Of a stretch of 64,000 nucleotides of DNA, positions 35,101-45,864 are shown in pieces. Source of the DNA: Oikopleura dioica (Eukaryota > Chordata > Appendicularia > Copelata > Oikopleuridae); NCBI GenBank assembly GCA_907165135.1, contig OU015568.1, positions 13,834,501 through 13,898,500 on the forward strand, written 5' to 3'. Every line of letters starts with the position of its first letter. Position 1 is the first letter of the stretch. Position numbers and translations under genes: made by a program. Below the pieces are notes generated by a model. That model searched no databases and was not told the DNA's origin. It worked only from the letters and a program-made list of their open reading frames with translations.

Positions 35101-35173
35101 ATCGGGTTTTCCGGGCATCGGATTTCGATTTGTTGAACCTAGGCTTGGAGCCTGCACTAGATGGCGGGGCCAT
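32115..35173 (-). CDS. DNAI7: Axonemal dynein intermediate chain 7-like (CASC1), split by a MITE
   Basis: First exon at 35151-35173 plus the adjoining duplication (MAPPSSAGSK), then, after a 919-bp element, a Lys/Glu-rich helix (KKQLEEEAAQAEARLKAELE) and the long body: FNDALRKAESRTVARQQQQSW, MEDFRIYIWANILKNPRKR, VGFGGVWRIEYLGLPPSPKM, and a C-terminal FTPDFSVPRSGCK region. This order fits CASC1/DNAI7, a factor bound to inner-arm dynein and beta-tubulin in motile cilia. Introns are short, except one of about 100 nt near the C-terminus. Removing the element plus one duplication joins AGSK directly to RGGKRKTKK in frame. It starts 146 nt after AIP. Naming rests on family memory. Confidence 0.82.
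34216..35150. mobile_element. hAT-like MITE (919 bp) in the first coding exon of DNAI7
   Basis: Element 34224-35142, ended by inverted CTAGGTTCAACAAA (14 bp, followed by TCG on both sides after a one-base shift). Perfect 8-bp duplication GCTTGGAG at 34216-34223 and 35143-35150. Both subterminal parts carry arrays of ATCGGGTTTT-type units (34253-34380 forward, 34978-35110 in inverted order). No transposase ORF; the middle (34408-34656) has only a short ORF. On the gene strand the distal end reads ...CCTAG then CTCCAAG, giving possible AG acceptors, but no GT donor lies at the insertion point. Confidence 0.88.
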
Positions 35174-35319
35174 TCTTTAACGAACAATCATAAGAATATA
35201 ATATTCATATCATATTTACAGAAATCGTTAAAAAATATTCTAAAACTTGAAGACATCAATAGAGGGTAAGTAGTTGAAGGTAGATTAAACTAGAGGCAGT
35301 TGTTGATGGAATCGCACTC

Positions 35320-37288
35320 TCAGAACATTTTCGAGAGCCCGTTTTTCATAGAATTGTCGCGTTCTGCCATTGCTTTTTGAAGTTTGCGCAGCTCAGCGGT
35401 GACCTTGGACTTCATCGACGGTTCGATTTTGACCAAATGATCGAGGTCGGCTTTGGCGCCGTCGATCTAAAGAAGCCGAGTAAGGGAATTTGTTGATTAC
35501 GCGGCAAAACCGACGGTCGATTCACCCTTATCGCAGTCCGCCTCCGAAGAGCGACGTCAATCAGTAGAGAGCTTCTTTCACTCCGCCTCACTTTATCAAA
35601 AATCAACCCAAGAGCAAAACAGAATTAAGAAAATGAATGCCACGGACGCTTTGCCGGTAACAGAGATAAAATTATCGTTAACTTAAATTTTAGCTATCCA
35701 CACCGATTCGAGCCGGCCCTAGACCCTTGATGGAAGACGAAAGTATTTTGGACTACGCAGCTTTAATTATCATTGCAGTCCCAATCTTCCTGATCGCTTT
35801 GATTCCCTTGCTGATCGTTATTTACACTGGGAAATGCTGTCTAAAGTATGCTGGTAGACCGCAAAAAGAACATAAAATTCTGAACGAAAGCGTGCTTGAA
35901 GGTAAATTTTTATTGCATGATTATTCGCTCATTGAAAATCAGAATCGATCGCGGCAAAATCTCGGTGTGGAATGGCGATTCCAAACCCATATATTATGCA
36001 CGGTTGGTAAAAGCATTAAATTTGTGAAAGATAAAAAAACATAGCGAACCCGTACTACCCAACTTTTGAACATCGACTTGGCGACCCACGTCCCCACGCA
36101 CCCTCGCTTGCATCTTACTTCCAGCGAACAATGACCGGTGCTCAATGTCAACATGACACGGCTACAATCATCGAAGGTATTTGTATTCAGAACGAGCAAA
36201 ATAACTTTCATTTTTAGAGGACGAAAAAGTTGATGAAATCAACAATGAGCCAGAAGTTCTTAGCACCGCTCCTAACGCCTCTCAACCACCAATATCTCGA
36301 AAACAATCTCTTGAGATTTCCGATATTTAGAAAAATAAATAAAATACCTCCATGAGTTGAACTCGCGATCTTCCTCGTCGCCAGACTGCCTTTGAGTTTT
36401 CAGGGTCAATTTCTAGTGCTTCTGTGGCGCGACGCTCTGCTTCCCGCCATCTGCTCAAGCGAATAAGGCATTCAGACAAGTTACTTAGATTCTTGACTTT
36501 TTCTGATAGCAAGTTGTCACGTTCTTTTCCAGCAGAAAGAAGTAAATCTTGAAAAGATATGATATCATAAATTTGCATGAAAGACGCGTACCAAGACACT
36601 TCAGCGCTTTTTCATAATTCTCGCCAGCAGCATGGTAATTTCCCGCTTTGAAAAGGTCGTTTCCTACTTGCTTGAATTTAGGATAAGCTTCTTTCTGTTC
36701 CTCTTTGTTCATCGCCCATACTTCTTTTTCGTGGTTATCAGAGCCTTTGACACCCTTAAAATGTAGCTTGAAGTTTTCCTTCTTTAGACCCAACTTACGA
36801 TTAACGTGAACTCAAAAGTGAGTTCTTCTGGATTCTTGATCAGGGTTTGAATCACATCTCCGTCATTTTCCCCATGAGAATGGCCATGTGCATTTACCAT
36901 CGATCCCATACAGCCACCAACTTTTCGCCCCTCTTTCATATCACGCAGGGCTTTCGAAACAGAAGTATATTGAATACAATCGTTGATGTCGGAAGATGCA
37001 AAACGGGCGGTTTCTCCAACTTGCATCGTTCTCAGCCAGGGATCCCAACGTTCGACCTTGAAGCTTTTGCCGAGAAGCATCTGAAAAACGCCGGGAGGGT
37101 CCATCTTTGAGCAGAGGTCAGCTGAATCATCCAACACCTCCCCAGTATCTCTAAACAATATTCAATAATCTACTTTATTTATAGCATCACTACCTAAATA
37201 CACGAAACTTAAAAGTCGCTTCTACCGCGTCGTCCCAAAGAACTGCCGGCTTCGCACCCGTCCCTTTTTGAATAACAGACTTGTCCAT
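35320..37288 (-). CDS. AIP: AH-receptor-interacting protein (FKBP-like, TPR co-chaperone)
   Basis: Starts MDKSVIQKGTGAKPAVLWDD. A PPIase-like domain follows (TGEVLDDSADLC...GVFQMLLGKSFKVERWDPWLRTMQVGE), then MNKEEQKEAYPKFKQVGNDLFK and TPR repeats (AGNYHAAGENYEKALKCL; NLSNLSECLIRLSRWREAERRATEALEID). The last exon (35320-35466) closes the third TPR and ends GLSKMF, like the C-terminal helix of AIP/FKBP4-type proteins. AIP is an HSP90 co-chaperone for cytosolic client receptors and kinases. The intron between LME (36345) and the last exon is about 880 nt and encloses a complete gene on the opposite strand. The gene is 141 nt after PDE1. Confidence 0.88.
35633..36330 (+). CDS. Single-pass membrane protein nested in an AIP intron
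   Basis: Five exons: 35633-35656, 35694-35901, 35943-36002, 36045-36176, 36218-36330 (537 nt, 178 residues, frames agree). A short N-terminus with one N-glycosylation site (NAT) precedes one strong membrane helix (YAALIIIAVPIFLIALIPLLIVIYTG), then a Cys/Lys-rich juxtamembrane part and a cytosolic-type tail with acidic and Ser/Pro segments. No signal peptide before the helix, so type III topology is likely. Family not recognised. It fills most of the last AIP intron on the opposite strand; its stop lies about 15 bases from AIP's next exon. Confidence 0.72.
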
Positions 37289-37429
37289 TATCCGACTACC
37301 GACTACTCTAAAACCGATCACACTCAATTAAACGAAAGATATGAACAAAGGGGTATGAGAATATATGAAATTATATTATAATAAATAGAGACAGTAAGTA
37401 AACTCTTCAAAGCCTTCATAAAGCGGCAA

Positions 37430-39270
37430 TCATTCGTCAGTTTCTGACTCTTCTGGACTCTCATATGCATCGATGGCAATATCCACAGGGATGTTATCGG
37501 GATTCGCGGACATCGTTGCGGGGTGTGACATGGCGAGAGACTTGCGAGCTTTGCTAATGAACATTTGATTCATTTCTTCATTTTCGCTTTCTTCCTCAGA
37601 TTCTCCTTAGATAATTATATTATTAAACTTCTAAAAATCTAACTCCTACCGGCATCTTCTACAATTGGCACAGGTTCGTCTGACTTATGCTTTTCCAAAA
37701 TGCGGGGTTTCTTGGGCATCACACTCGGTCTCTGAAATCTGTTCTCAGCATTTTTGATTTTCGCCCAACGATCAGAGTTGTAGGTTAAATTTCCACGCCA
37801 CAGCTTATCAAAGTCATCCATCGTTTTGAGAATAGAACACGTTGACAATCGTTCGTGTACATAGCTTGATCCTTTCTTCGCGCGAGCTGCAATCACTGGT
37901 GCCATTGATCGGAGGCAATCTGAAGAAAAAACGTTAGAATTTTAAAGGAAGAAAGAGGAAAGACTTACTCGACATAGACTCATAGAGTGGCTTGACAAGA
38001 TATGCGATGAATCCTATTTGACTGTCTGGTATGTTCGTGGTCGTCCTGTTTGACAGAGGAGGCAGCGTCATGTTTCTCTGTTTGAGCTCATCTCCTTGGA
38101 AGAAGAACTCTTGCAGAATCTGCATGGTGAATAATTGCTGCAAGTGCCAGGGCTTCGCCGCATTCGAGATGTCTGCTGCATGCAATACCATAGCTAAAAG
38201 ACTCTTCTTGTCGAAGGGGGCGAGGAGCTCTTCATCTGGACTGTTCTCGTACTCTGACCATTTTTCAGGAGTCATCACGGTTAGCGCAGAATTGATGCTC
38301 TTTACTTGATCGAAATGCTTTGCCAAATCTGTGTGTAGAATCATCTCTAAAAAGGAAAGTTTAGTTACCCGGGTTTTTTTATTTTATTCTTACCTGTGAC
38401 AAGCTCCTTGAAATATTCTAATTGCTTATCATCAAGTTTCGCTAGCATGTTACAATCTTTTTCGTTTAATGTATTCCACGTCGTTGCTAAGTGGTGATTT
38501 TCTAACACAGACACGTTGTTATACATCTGAAAAATGAAATTTTATATAAATTCTCTAGAACACGAGGTGTTTACCTGAGCAAGCTCGCTTTCGGTATCTT
38601 TATGAAAGTCATTGGTGGTGCCGGTATGCTCGACATCGTGGCATCCAGCGGCGAAGAGGATCGCTAATATTTCCAGATCGTTGAGAAAATTTATCAGCCC
38701 GGTGCTATTGATCATCACATGTACAGTCTGGAGAACGTCTGTACCGTGGATACCATTATGGTAGAAATTCCGATGCTAAAAAGTAAGATAGATTTTTGGT
38801 GAAGTCATTTTCGCTTACCCTGGAGTACTTGAATTCGATTGAGTCACAGAAATTGAAAAAGGTACGAGAGTCGACAAAGCCTTTGTGAAAAAAGCCATAG
38901 CGTTCGAACAAGCTGGCGAATGTTGATCTAAGCGGTCTTCCTCCACAGAGAACGGACGCGAAATGAGATGACCATCCCCAGGAATCGATCTTAGCGAAGT
39001 ACTCATCTTTCGTCTTCGGGACGAATCCGTCGACGTCGATGTTGAACTGATAGTTTACTTTATCGTGATGCTTCGGCTTGTACTTTGAGTTTTTTGGCTT
39101 TTTCGGCTTGGATTTAGGCGTGTATACGTTATGAAGTTTGTCAATTAGCTATGAAAATTCATTTGAAAACGACTTTGAAACAAAAAGAGACTTACCTCAT
39201 CCGAGACGGCAACATGGACTCCTAAATGTCCGTGATCTTGTTCTTCGATTTCGTAATCTTCCAGCGCCAT
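37430..39270 (-). CDS. PDE1: Calcium/calmodulin-type 3',5'-cyclic nucleotide phosphodiesterase (PDE1-like)
   Basis: Seven or more exons from ATG 39270 to TGA 37430. The catalytic HD domain is readable across exons: FYHNGIHGTDVLQTVHVMI, LEILAILFAAGCHDVEHTGTTNDFH (metal-binding His/Asp), SVLENHHL, then MILHTDLAKHF and LLAMVLHAADISNAAKPW, and the substrate-pocket region ending in QIGFIAYLVKPLY. The HDVEHTGTTN form and EFFFQGD motif fit PDE1 best. It hydrolyses cAMP/cGMP. The N-terminal part before the catalytic domain is short and basic; a calmodulin site is not obvious. A GCHD replaces the commoner AIHD at the metal site but keeps His-Asp. First gene of the eleven-gene minus-strand run. Confidence 0.88.
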
Positions 39271-39506
39271 TTGATGCCGGCCGAGTCTACTGGAGGCACT
39301 TGTAAACTGAAGCGTTCTATCTTGTACTGCCGAATTGCAACATAAAACAACAGCATTCTAGAAAATATGGGATTTTTCCAGGAAAAACGAAAAAAGTGAC
39401 TGAATTGACTGTATTCTTTCAGATTTGATACGAACCCTAGAGTAGAGTACCCCCGGGAAGCGTTATACAGAATGAAATGGTCTATTCAGTTTTATTCGTT
39501 GTGTTT

Positions 39507-39833
39507 TTATTCTTTGCTTTCGCCCTCCTCGGCTTCCTCGTCGACTCCACGAATGTAGAGGACGTTGTTGCAACGGATGAGGATTTCACCGAGATGTCCA
39601 GCGAGAGCACCGTCGATGTACTCTTCAGAGTTGCCGAGCTGGAGGTTCATATAGCCGTCGACGGCCATCAAATAGCCTTTGTATTCCATGCCCCACTTCA
39701 GCTTGACTTGGACGGGCTTGCCGGTCAGGGAGTTCAAAAATGGCTTTACCGAGATGCGTATTTATAATCTCTCTTATCTTCAGAAAAAAAGTGCAACACG
39801 ATCCTTTGGGTTAACTGGAGCAACAGCCGACAT
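39507..39833 (-). CDS. SNRPF: Small nuclear ribonucleoprotein F (Sm-F)
   Basis: Two exons, 39804-39833 and 39507-39743, encode 88 residues, very close to the human length. Sm1 motif: [19 protein letters not shown] followed by DGYMNLQL; Sm2 motif: [12 protein letters not shown]; acidic tail. It is one of seven Sm proteins that form the ring on U1, U2, U4 and U5 snRNA. The first ten residues ([10 protein letters not shown]) continue as PFLNSLTGK, matching the human N-terminus, only if a 60-nt intron beginning GATCGT and ending TAAAG is removed. That is a GA-AG intron; no GT site preserves the frame. It starts 427 nt after the F-box-like gene in the opposite reading direction along the chromosome. 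Confidence 0.95.
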
Positions 39834-40259
39834 TTCGCGACTCTTTCAAAATTCTAAAAATAACATTTTCAGCTGCACTTTCTCTTGAGTAAGAAAAAGA
39901 AATAAATGAAGGAAACAAAAATTCTTGCAATCGAAGTTTATTGATTTCCGTTAAATCAAAGAAAGAAAGTAGTTTAGAGTAAAAATTGAACGATTTTTGT
40001 GAGATTGTTTTTTTGCGACTTGGTATAAAAATGTGAAAAGATAAATGGGTCTCCGTAAAAAAAATTAAAATGTGAGTGTGGATGCTCATGTGTGCTGGAA
40101 CATTTGCGAGTCTAGAAACTGTTAGGAGGAGCAACGATTGTTCTTTATTGGCAAGAACGAATGAATTTATCAGTGAATTGTGAGCACCAAAGATAAATGA
40201 TAGGCAGGTAACCTGGGCAGGTTTAGAACTGAGAGGTTTATGGCTGTTTTCTATTGAAT
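39834..40259. other. Intergenic region between SNRPF and the F-box-like gene
   Basis: AT-rich, with poly-A and poly-T runs and no supportable ORF. It should contain the 3' end of the F-box-like gene and the promoter or trans-splice region of SNRPF. Confidence 0.4.
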
Positions 40260-42247
40260 TTACAAGAAGATTTTGAGGCGGCCGACTTCTTCGCGGGAGT
40301 AAGTAATGACGTCGGAAGAGAAGAATGAATCGAGCATTTCGAAGTCATTGGATTCGAAGAAGTCATCATCGATGTTTTCTAAATAAAATATAAAAATCTG
40401 CGGATTGAAGTCAACAAGGACGTACCTGTCCAATGGAAAAGGTCATCTTCGTCAAGTTCTGGATCAGAAGCTCGCTCGTACAATTCTTCGAGTGAAATCT
40501 TTCTATGAGACTCCAAGAACTTTCTGAGCTTTCGCTTCTTCGGCTTGATCATTCGATTCTTTGCGAGACTGTAGTTGTCGTAAATGTAGATGAATCCATC
40601 TTTGACAATGACGTCGCGAGTGAGAAAAGTTTGGCGCCTTTTGGACCAGCTTTTTTCATCAGGGACTCTCGAATATCCCTTGCAATCGTGCTTCGTAGGT
40701 TGCTGGAAGCGCTCAAAGCCGGCGATAGAATCAAGCGTACCATTCTTCTCGTTCTAAAGTAAAGTTTAAAATTTGGTTAATAACCAAAGAAATAAATAAA
40801 TTTAAATAAAAATTTATAATAAAAAATAATTTTTTTATCAAATTTACCGGTGTGTATGCAAGGACTTCATAGCAGTTCCCATGGCGATCGTCGAAGAAAG
40901 TGGACATCTCTGATTCTCTCACAACGAAGAGCTTTCCATTGACGAATTCAAACTGGGTATCGTTCGAGAAAAATTCTTGATCGTTGACATTGATCTCGGA
41001 AATTTTTCTCGTGCTCAGTTTGAAGTGGAGCATCTTCTTGTCCCAATCATTGAGATAGTCCATCGAATCCTCTTCGTGGGGCTTTCGGTAGATGAAGAGG
41101 AAGTAATTATCGTAGTCACCGCAGTAGATTTCGAATTTGTCTTCGTGGTTTCTTTCATGGCGGAATTCCCAGAACATTTCGGTCATGTCGTCTCGGCCGA
41201 TTTTAACTTCATGAACAACTAAAATTTCATTAATTTATGAGGAAAAATATGAAAGAATAATACCTTTTGTCGTGTATGGAGTAACTTCGTGAACTCTGAT
41301 GAAATACCAACCCTTGTGTCGATAAACAACGGGCAGCTCAATCTTCTCAAGGTACTTTCGTCCATTTCGCAGATCGCATTTTGGCTTGGACTTTACGGTA
41401 AAGTAGCCAAGGTGGGAGTGGACTTCACTGACGTGCTCGATGACAACTGGCTTGATCGTCTTTGGGTCTGTTTGATCCAAACAGAAACAGTGCGTCTTTT
41501 TCGTCCCGGGTACGATCAGAAATGGCTCCCAAAAGTATTCAAAGTAGAAATTCAAGTCGTTGATCGGGATTTCGTCGAAGAAGGCAGTGATGGCGGGAAA
41601 TTCGACTTTGCGGATACTATAATCTGGGCGGACAACTTCGTAGAAGTGAGGGGCGCCACTGACCGGGACTCGTGCTGGTGGAGTTGGAATCTTTTCCCGG
41701 ACACCGAGTTCGACAAATGGTTGTGAAGAAACAACCCAATTGCCCCCAATGCAGACGTCAGCGGATTTGTTCGTTTTGTATTCTTTCAGTGGGCTTGCTT
41801 TTCTCATTTGGACGTCTTGTTTGATCTAAAATTAATGTTACAAAATGACATTTTTCGTTGCTTTATTACCTTCATCGCGAAAGACATGAGTGAGAGTCGA
41901 TGAATATCGTTCTTTTTGAAGGCAGTTGCGAGTCTCATCTCTACAAAAGGCCAAATATAGTCGTGTTGGAAATGGCGCTTCGCGTAAATTCGCCAATATT
42001 GACTGGGGAAAAGTTCATCGTAGTCACCAGTTTTTTCATCGAAGATATTGTTCATGATTTTTGAGCTCTCATATAGAGATACCAAGTCGCTTGGCAAAAG
42101 ACGATCAAAAACTTGCGTTGCCAGGATAGGTCCAAGAGGATGGTTGAGAAAGTCATCAAGAACTTTCATGGCCCTCGAGCTTGGAGAAGGGGATCGACGT
42201 CTTTGTGATCTTGGCATAATCTCTTGTTGAATATTGTTTTCCTCCAT
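40260..42247 (-). CDS. F-box-like protein of unknown specificity
   Basis: Five exons, all in frame, from ATG 42247 to TAA 40260; roughly 500 residues. The N-terminus has a short region (PILATQVFDRLLPSDLVSLYESSKIMNNIFDE) with the leucine and LPSDL pattern of an F-box. The long remainder is rich in aromatic residues with beta-type segments (GWYFIRVHEVTPYT; FEIYCGDYDNYFLFIYRKP; QFEFVNGKLFVVRE), and a strongly acidic stretch lies near the end. No known substrate-binding repeat recognised. If the F-box is real it would act in an SCF ubiquitin ligase; it may equally be a lineage-specific family. Confidence 0.55.
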
Positions 42248-42554
42248 TTTATCTAGAGAGGGCCTTTTATACTCCAGTAGTATAAAAGTCAGGTGGCGCT
42301 CCCTTTAGCTACCAGCTGGAGGCGATCTGGGCGCAATCGAGAAATGCAGGTAAACGCAGCTGGCAACTTTTCGAGGAGCGTTCAAGCAAATATGGATGAT
42401 CTGTTTACAATTTCTAAAAACAAAAGGGACTTAATTACGAAGGTTTGGATAGGCATTGATCGTGAAATTAAGGACAGTTGAACATGGAAATTATCTTTTC
42501 AGGAAAAGAAGTGAAGCTGAAAGGTAACGAAGATTTTCTATAGAAACAAGGAAA
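42248..42554. other. Intergenic region, nothing recognised
   Basis: About 307 bases between LEPROT and the F-box-like gene. The plus ORF at 42293-42481 has no domain features. The gap is larger than inside the neighbouring run, so a new promoter here is plausible. Confidence 0.35.
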
Positions 42555-43197
42555 TTAAAGTGAAAAGGACGAGTAGCCAAATTCGGAATCCGCATCAAGG
42601 AAACGGAAGGCCCCGACGATCGTAGCGAACATAACGACGTTGCTACCGAGGGTTAGCCAAGTTGCACCCCACTGAATGAAGTTCGTAAGGAAGAAAGTCT
42701 TTCTCTCTGCCCTATATAAACCCATCTAGTCCGAATAAAATCACTCAGAATCTCCAGTCACAGCGCATGAGTTTCGCAAGGCAAAAACTACCTCAAAATT
42801 ATCAAACCTGAATGACATCTCTATTGGCCAGTACGATAGGTAAAGCAAAGCTGGAAACAACAAGGCCGGTAGTCAAAAACGCTATGAAATTCCATTAACA
42901 AAGTTTTAAACATAAGAGCTGTACCTGCTAAATCTACAGGAAGACCTCCCTCGTCAGAAACTTTTGAAGCGACCAGGAGCGGGATAGGAGTTAAAACATA
43001 AAAAATGATATTGAGAAGCGTGTAGGCATTGTGATATGGAATCGGAACATCCGGATCTGGGGCATCGTCGAATTGAAGCGTGCACTTAAAAAATGGGATA
43101 GAACATGAAACGCTATCACGATACATACTGATAAAATCAGTAATAAGGTGGCGATTGATCCTACAAAGGCGAGTCCGACAACATATTTGATCGCCAT
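42555..43197 (-). CDS. LEPROT: LEPROT/VPS55 family endosomal membrane protein
   Basis: Four exons: 43131-43197, about 42929-43088, about 42813-42886 and about 42555-42682. Four helices: LAFVGSIATLLLILS, TLLNIIFYVLTPIPLLVASKV, LAAFLTTGLVVSSFALPIVLA and WGATWLTLGSNVVMFATIVGAF. The SPIP/TPIP turn and FTTG/LTTG-VVS-F-P core are the family signature. VPS55/LEPROT proteins act in endosome sorting and lower surface receptor levels. The final intron begins and ends beside two ATTCAG copies, which makes its junction easy to misplace. It starts 67 nt after NDUFAF5, as last gene of the second run. Confidence 0.88.
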
Positions 43198-43264
43198 TTC
43201 AATCTCTTAAAAGTGTACAGTTTAGAAATGATTACAGCTTTGGCAAACAAGAAAAATGGAAATT

Positions 43265-44265
43265 TCACGCTTTTTTCGAGCAGCCAGTATTTATTCCCTT
43301 TGGCACAGATCCACGCTCTTTTATGTATTTTTGTTGATTCTGTGATTCTTTCCAAGCAATAAATGAAATAGCTCTATAAGTCGCAGGAATTCCATAATCG
43401 TCGCCGAATTGCGCCTAGAAATATCGTCGACACGGTTTTTTTTACCAATTTCTAAACCTGATAAATGGCAGCAGCCGACATAAGAATATCCGGATGAAGG
43501 GGTCGGAAATTAAAAGCGCATTGAGATTCTCCAGAGTTTTGTAAATCTTCAATCAGCTCGAAAACTGTTGGATACCCGAACTGTTCTTCCCAATAATCGC
43601 AAGTGATCAATTTGAATCCCGCTCCATGTAAAACGGACGAAAAAGAGTCTCCTCTCGTCAATGGCCCGACGCGTGGAACAACACCACCCCTCCTCTCCAT
43701 TTCAGCGAGTTGAATAGACTGACGAAGTTCGAAGAGCGAGTCATTGCCCCAAATTGCGCCGACAAAAGCCCCGTCGGGCTTCAGAACGCGCAGGATTTCA
43801 CGGCAGGACTTGTCCAGGTCATTAACCCAGTGCAGGTTTAAATTTGAAATAACCAGGTCAAATGTGTTGTCTTTGTAAGGAAGGGCATTAGCCTCGTCAA
43901 CAGCGTTTTTGTCGATTTGAAATTTTGGAGTGTCAGCTTTGTAGGTGACGTAAGGGCAGGAGTCTGTTTGAATCAGAAAGGACATCACATTTGAACTAAC
44001 AATTAAGTGTATCGATTCAAAAAAGAAAAAGATTTTACCTGAGACTCCTGGAGCATTCGCCTTGATTTGCCCCGAGCTCAAGTGCCGATGTGAAAGATCT
44101 CTTGATATTCAACACTCGATCCGCTGTCTCCTCGGCGAGCATCGTTCGAGCATAATTAAAGTCTTCTCTATCTTCCCGCTTTGCTGCCCATGACTTCTGC
44201 ATTCGCTTTTTTGACCGATTGAAAATCTGTTTTTGAACTTGACTCGCTGCCTGCGTGAATCTCAT
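43265..44265 (-). CDS. NDUFAF5: Complex I assembly methyltransferase-like protein, mitochondrial
   Basis: Three exons from ATG 44265 to TGA 43265. A basic mitochondrial-type leader (MRFTQAASQVQKQIFNRSKKR) is followed by the start of a Rossmann methyltransferase (ALELGANQGECSRSL), then LPYKDNTFDLVISNLNLHWVNDLD, REILRVLKPDGAFVGAIWG and VGPLTRGDSFSSVLHGAGF. The LHWVNDLP-type motif and the C-terminal YRAISFIAWKE fit NDUFAF5, which hydroxylates an Arg of NDUFS7 during complex I assembly. It sits 56 nt after RBM17 and 67 nt before LEPROT. Confidence 0.92.
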
Positions 44266-44321
44266 TCTAAACAGGAAAATTTAAATCTCGAGTTTGATTC
44301 CTTATTATTTGACAGTGAAAT

Positions 44322-45792
44322 TTATAACATGTTTTCTGTGACATTGCCAGATGAATATTGGTCGAAGTCGTAGAATCCGCCGATGAGCCGACGCCCGCCG
44401 AATATTCGGTTGTGTAGCCCGATAACAGCTAAACCGAAAGTTTGTTTGATAGCAAGGATGAGTAAACAGACCTTTCATTGCTTCTTCCATTCTTGAAAAT
44501 TCGATGAATATTCTCACTGACGATTCTTTCGGCACATTTGGCACCTCCACTATTTTAACATTAGCGACGGCCCCATATTTGATGCATTCGCTCGACACTT
44601 CATTAGATAGCTCGCTGTCAATTTCTTCTGGATCGACCATATTTTGAAGACAAATAACTTTCGTCGGCTTTGCAAGATTAGGCAAAGGGCGTGGAGGAGC
44701 GACTCCGACATTTTGCTGTGCGGGCGGCGTAGCTTGGTTTTGAACTCCGCCGGAAGTGAAATTTCCGTAGCTCGCTGTTTGTCCGCCGATAATTTTTCCA
44801 CCTCTTCGACTTGTCTTTTCAACTTCTAGTGGTGCAGAAATACCCTGTCCTGATTTTCCAAGGCCAGCGCCTTCTTTGTGACCATATTTTTCCATGATAC
44901 TTTCTGCAATAGATTTCGCTTTCACAGCCCCTTCTTCGGGAGACTTCATCTGTTGAGGGGTCCAAGAGGGCGTTGAAGCTGGTGATGGTACGGATTTTCC
45001 AAAGAGAGATGGCTTCGGCTGTCCAAAGCCCAACTTCGAGCCGAGTGTTTTTGTTCGACTGGCAGTTTTGCTACCAAGTGCGTTCAAGTCGGGATTCTTC
45101 GCCGCTGGCAGGTTGGGCATGGAGCTTTGCCCAGTATAAAGAGCAGATGGAGGAGCAATCATAGCCTTAAAACAGCGTTTTACTTCAGAATCAATCATCG
45201 GAAAAAACTCACCTTTCCCATTCCCATAGCCTTCTGTCGTTTACTCTTCTCTGCTTCATCGTCGGACGAATCAGAATCGTCACGAGGATTCTGTCTCTTA
45301 AAATCTCGCTCTTGCGACTTTTTCTGCTCCGCGTATCTCGTAACTTTATGCTTGCCCTCTCTGCGGCGGCGTAGGTAGCGCGAAAATTCATTTGGCTTCA
45401 CCGGATCGTACTCGTCTTGGTATCTACTGATGTATTCTGTTTCGCTTGCTTGTGGCTTTTGTTGAGATTTCATATGGACTGGCTTGTACCCTGGTCGAGG
45501 GACTTTTTTGAGGTTCGATCCACGAGACATCGACATGGGCATGAACTTAATTAATTTGTTACAAGAATTTTAATTCAAAGAAGAAAACCTTCGAAGGAGT
45601 GAATCCTTTTGGCTTCGGAGGCGTCGGAATCTGTTGCTTCATTGGAGGGGGTTGTTGAATCGTTGTCTGCTGCTTCCGCTGCTCTGCCATTTTCTGCTGA
45701 TGCATCTGCAGGTTTCTTGCTTGCTGGGATGCTGCAGCCCACCCTCCAACAGGGCGAGTGACAGCCGAGTCATTATCGTCGTACAATCCCAT
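44322..45792 (-). CDS. RBM17: Splicing factor RBM17 (SPF45)
   Basis: Four exons from ATG 45792 to TAA 44322. [19 protein letters not shown] leads into a Gln/Pro-rich part, then a basic region ([21 protein letters not shown]), a G-patch ([19 protein letters not shown]) and a C-terminal UHM-type RRM ([21 protein letters not shown]... ending in [14 protein letters not shown], the RXF-like motif region). SPF45 binds ULM peptides of SF3b155/U2AF65 and helps 3' splice-site choice. This is of interest in a genome with unusual introns. It is 72 nt after RMND5 and 56 nt before NDUFAF5. Confidence 0.95.
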
Positions 45793-45864
45793 CCTGAATT
45801 TCCAAACATGCTAGTATCACTCTTTGAATTGAAAAGTTTGAAAATGAAGAAGTGAACATTTTTG

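Noticed and set aside
34940-35173. 77-residue ORF starting at the DNAI7 ATG
   Set aside because: After ten codons it only reads into the MITE's terminal repeat and CGGGTTTT arrays; not a real protein end unless the insertion truncates the gene.
42690-42722. ATG with MGLYRAERKTFF before the last LEPROT helix as a gene start
   Set aside because: It lies in the last LEPROT intron; the helix beginning WGATW joins directly to the earlier exons in phase.
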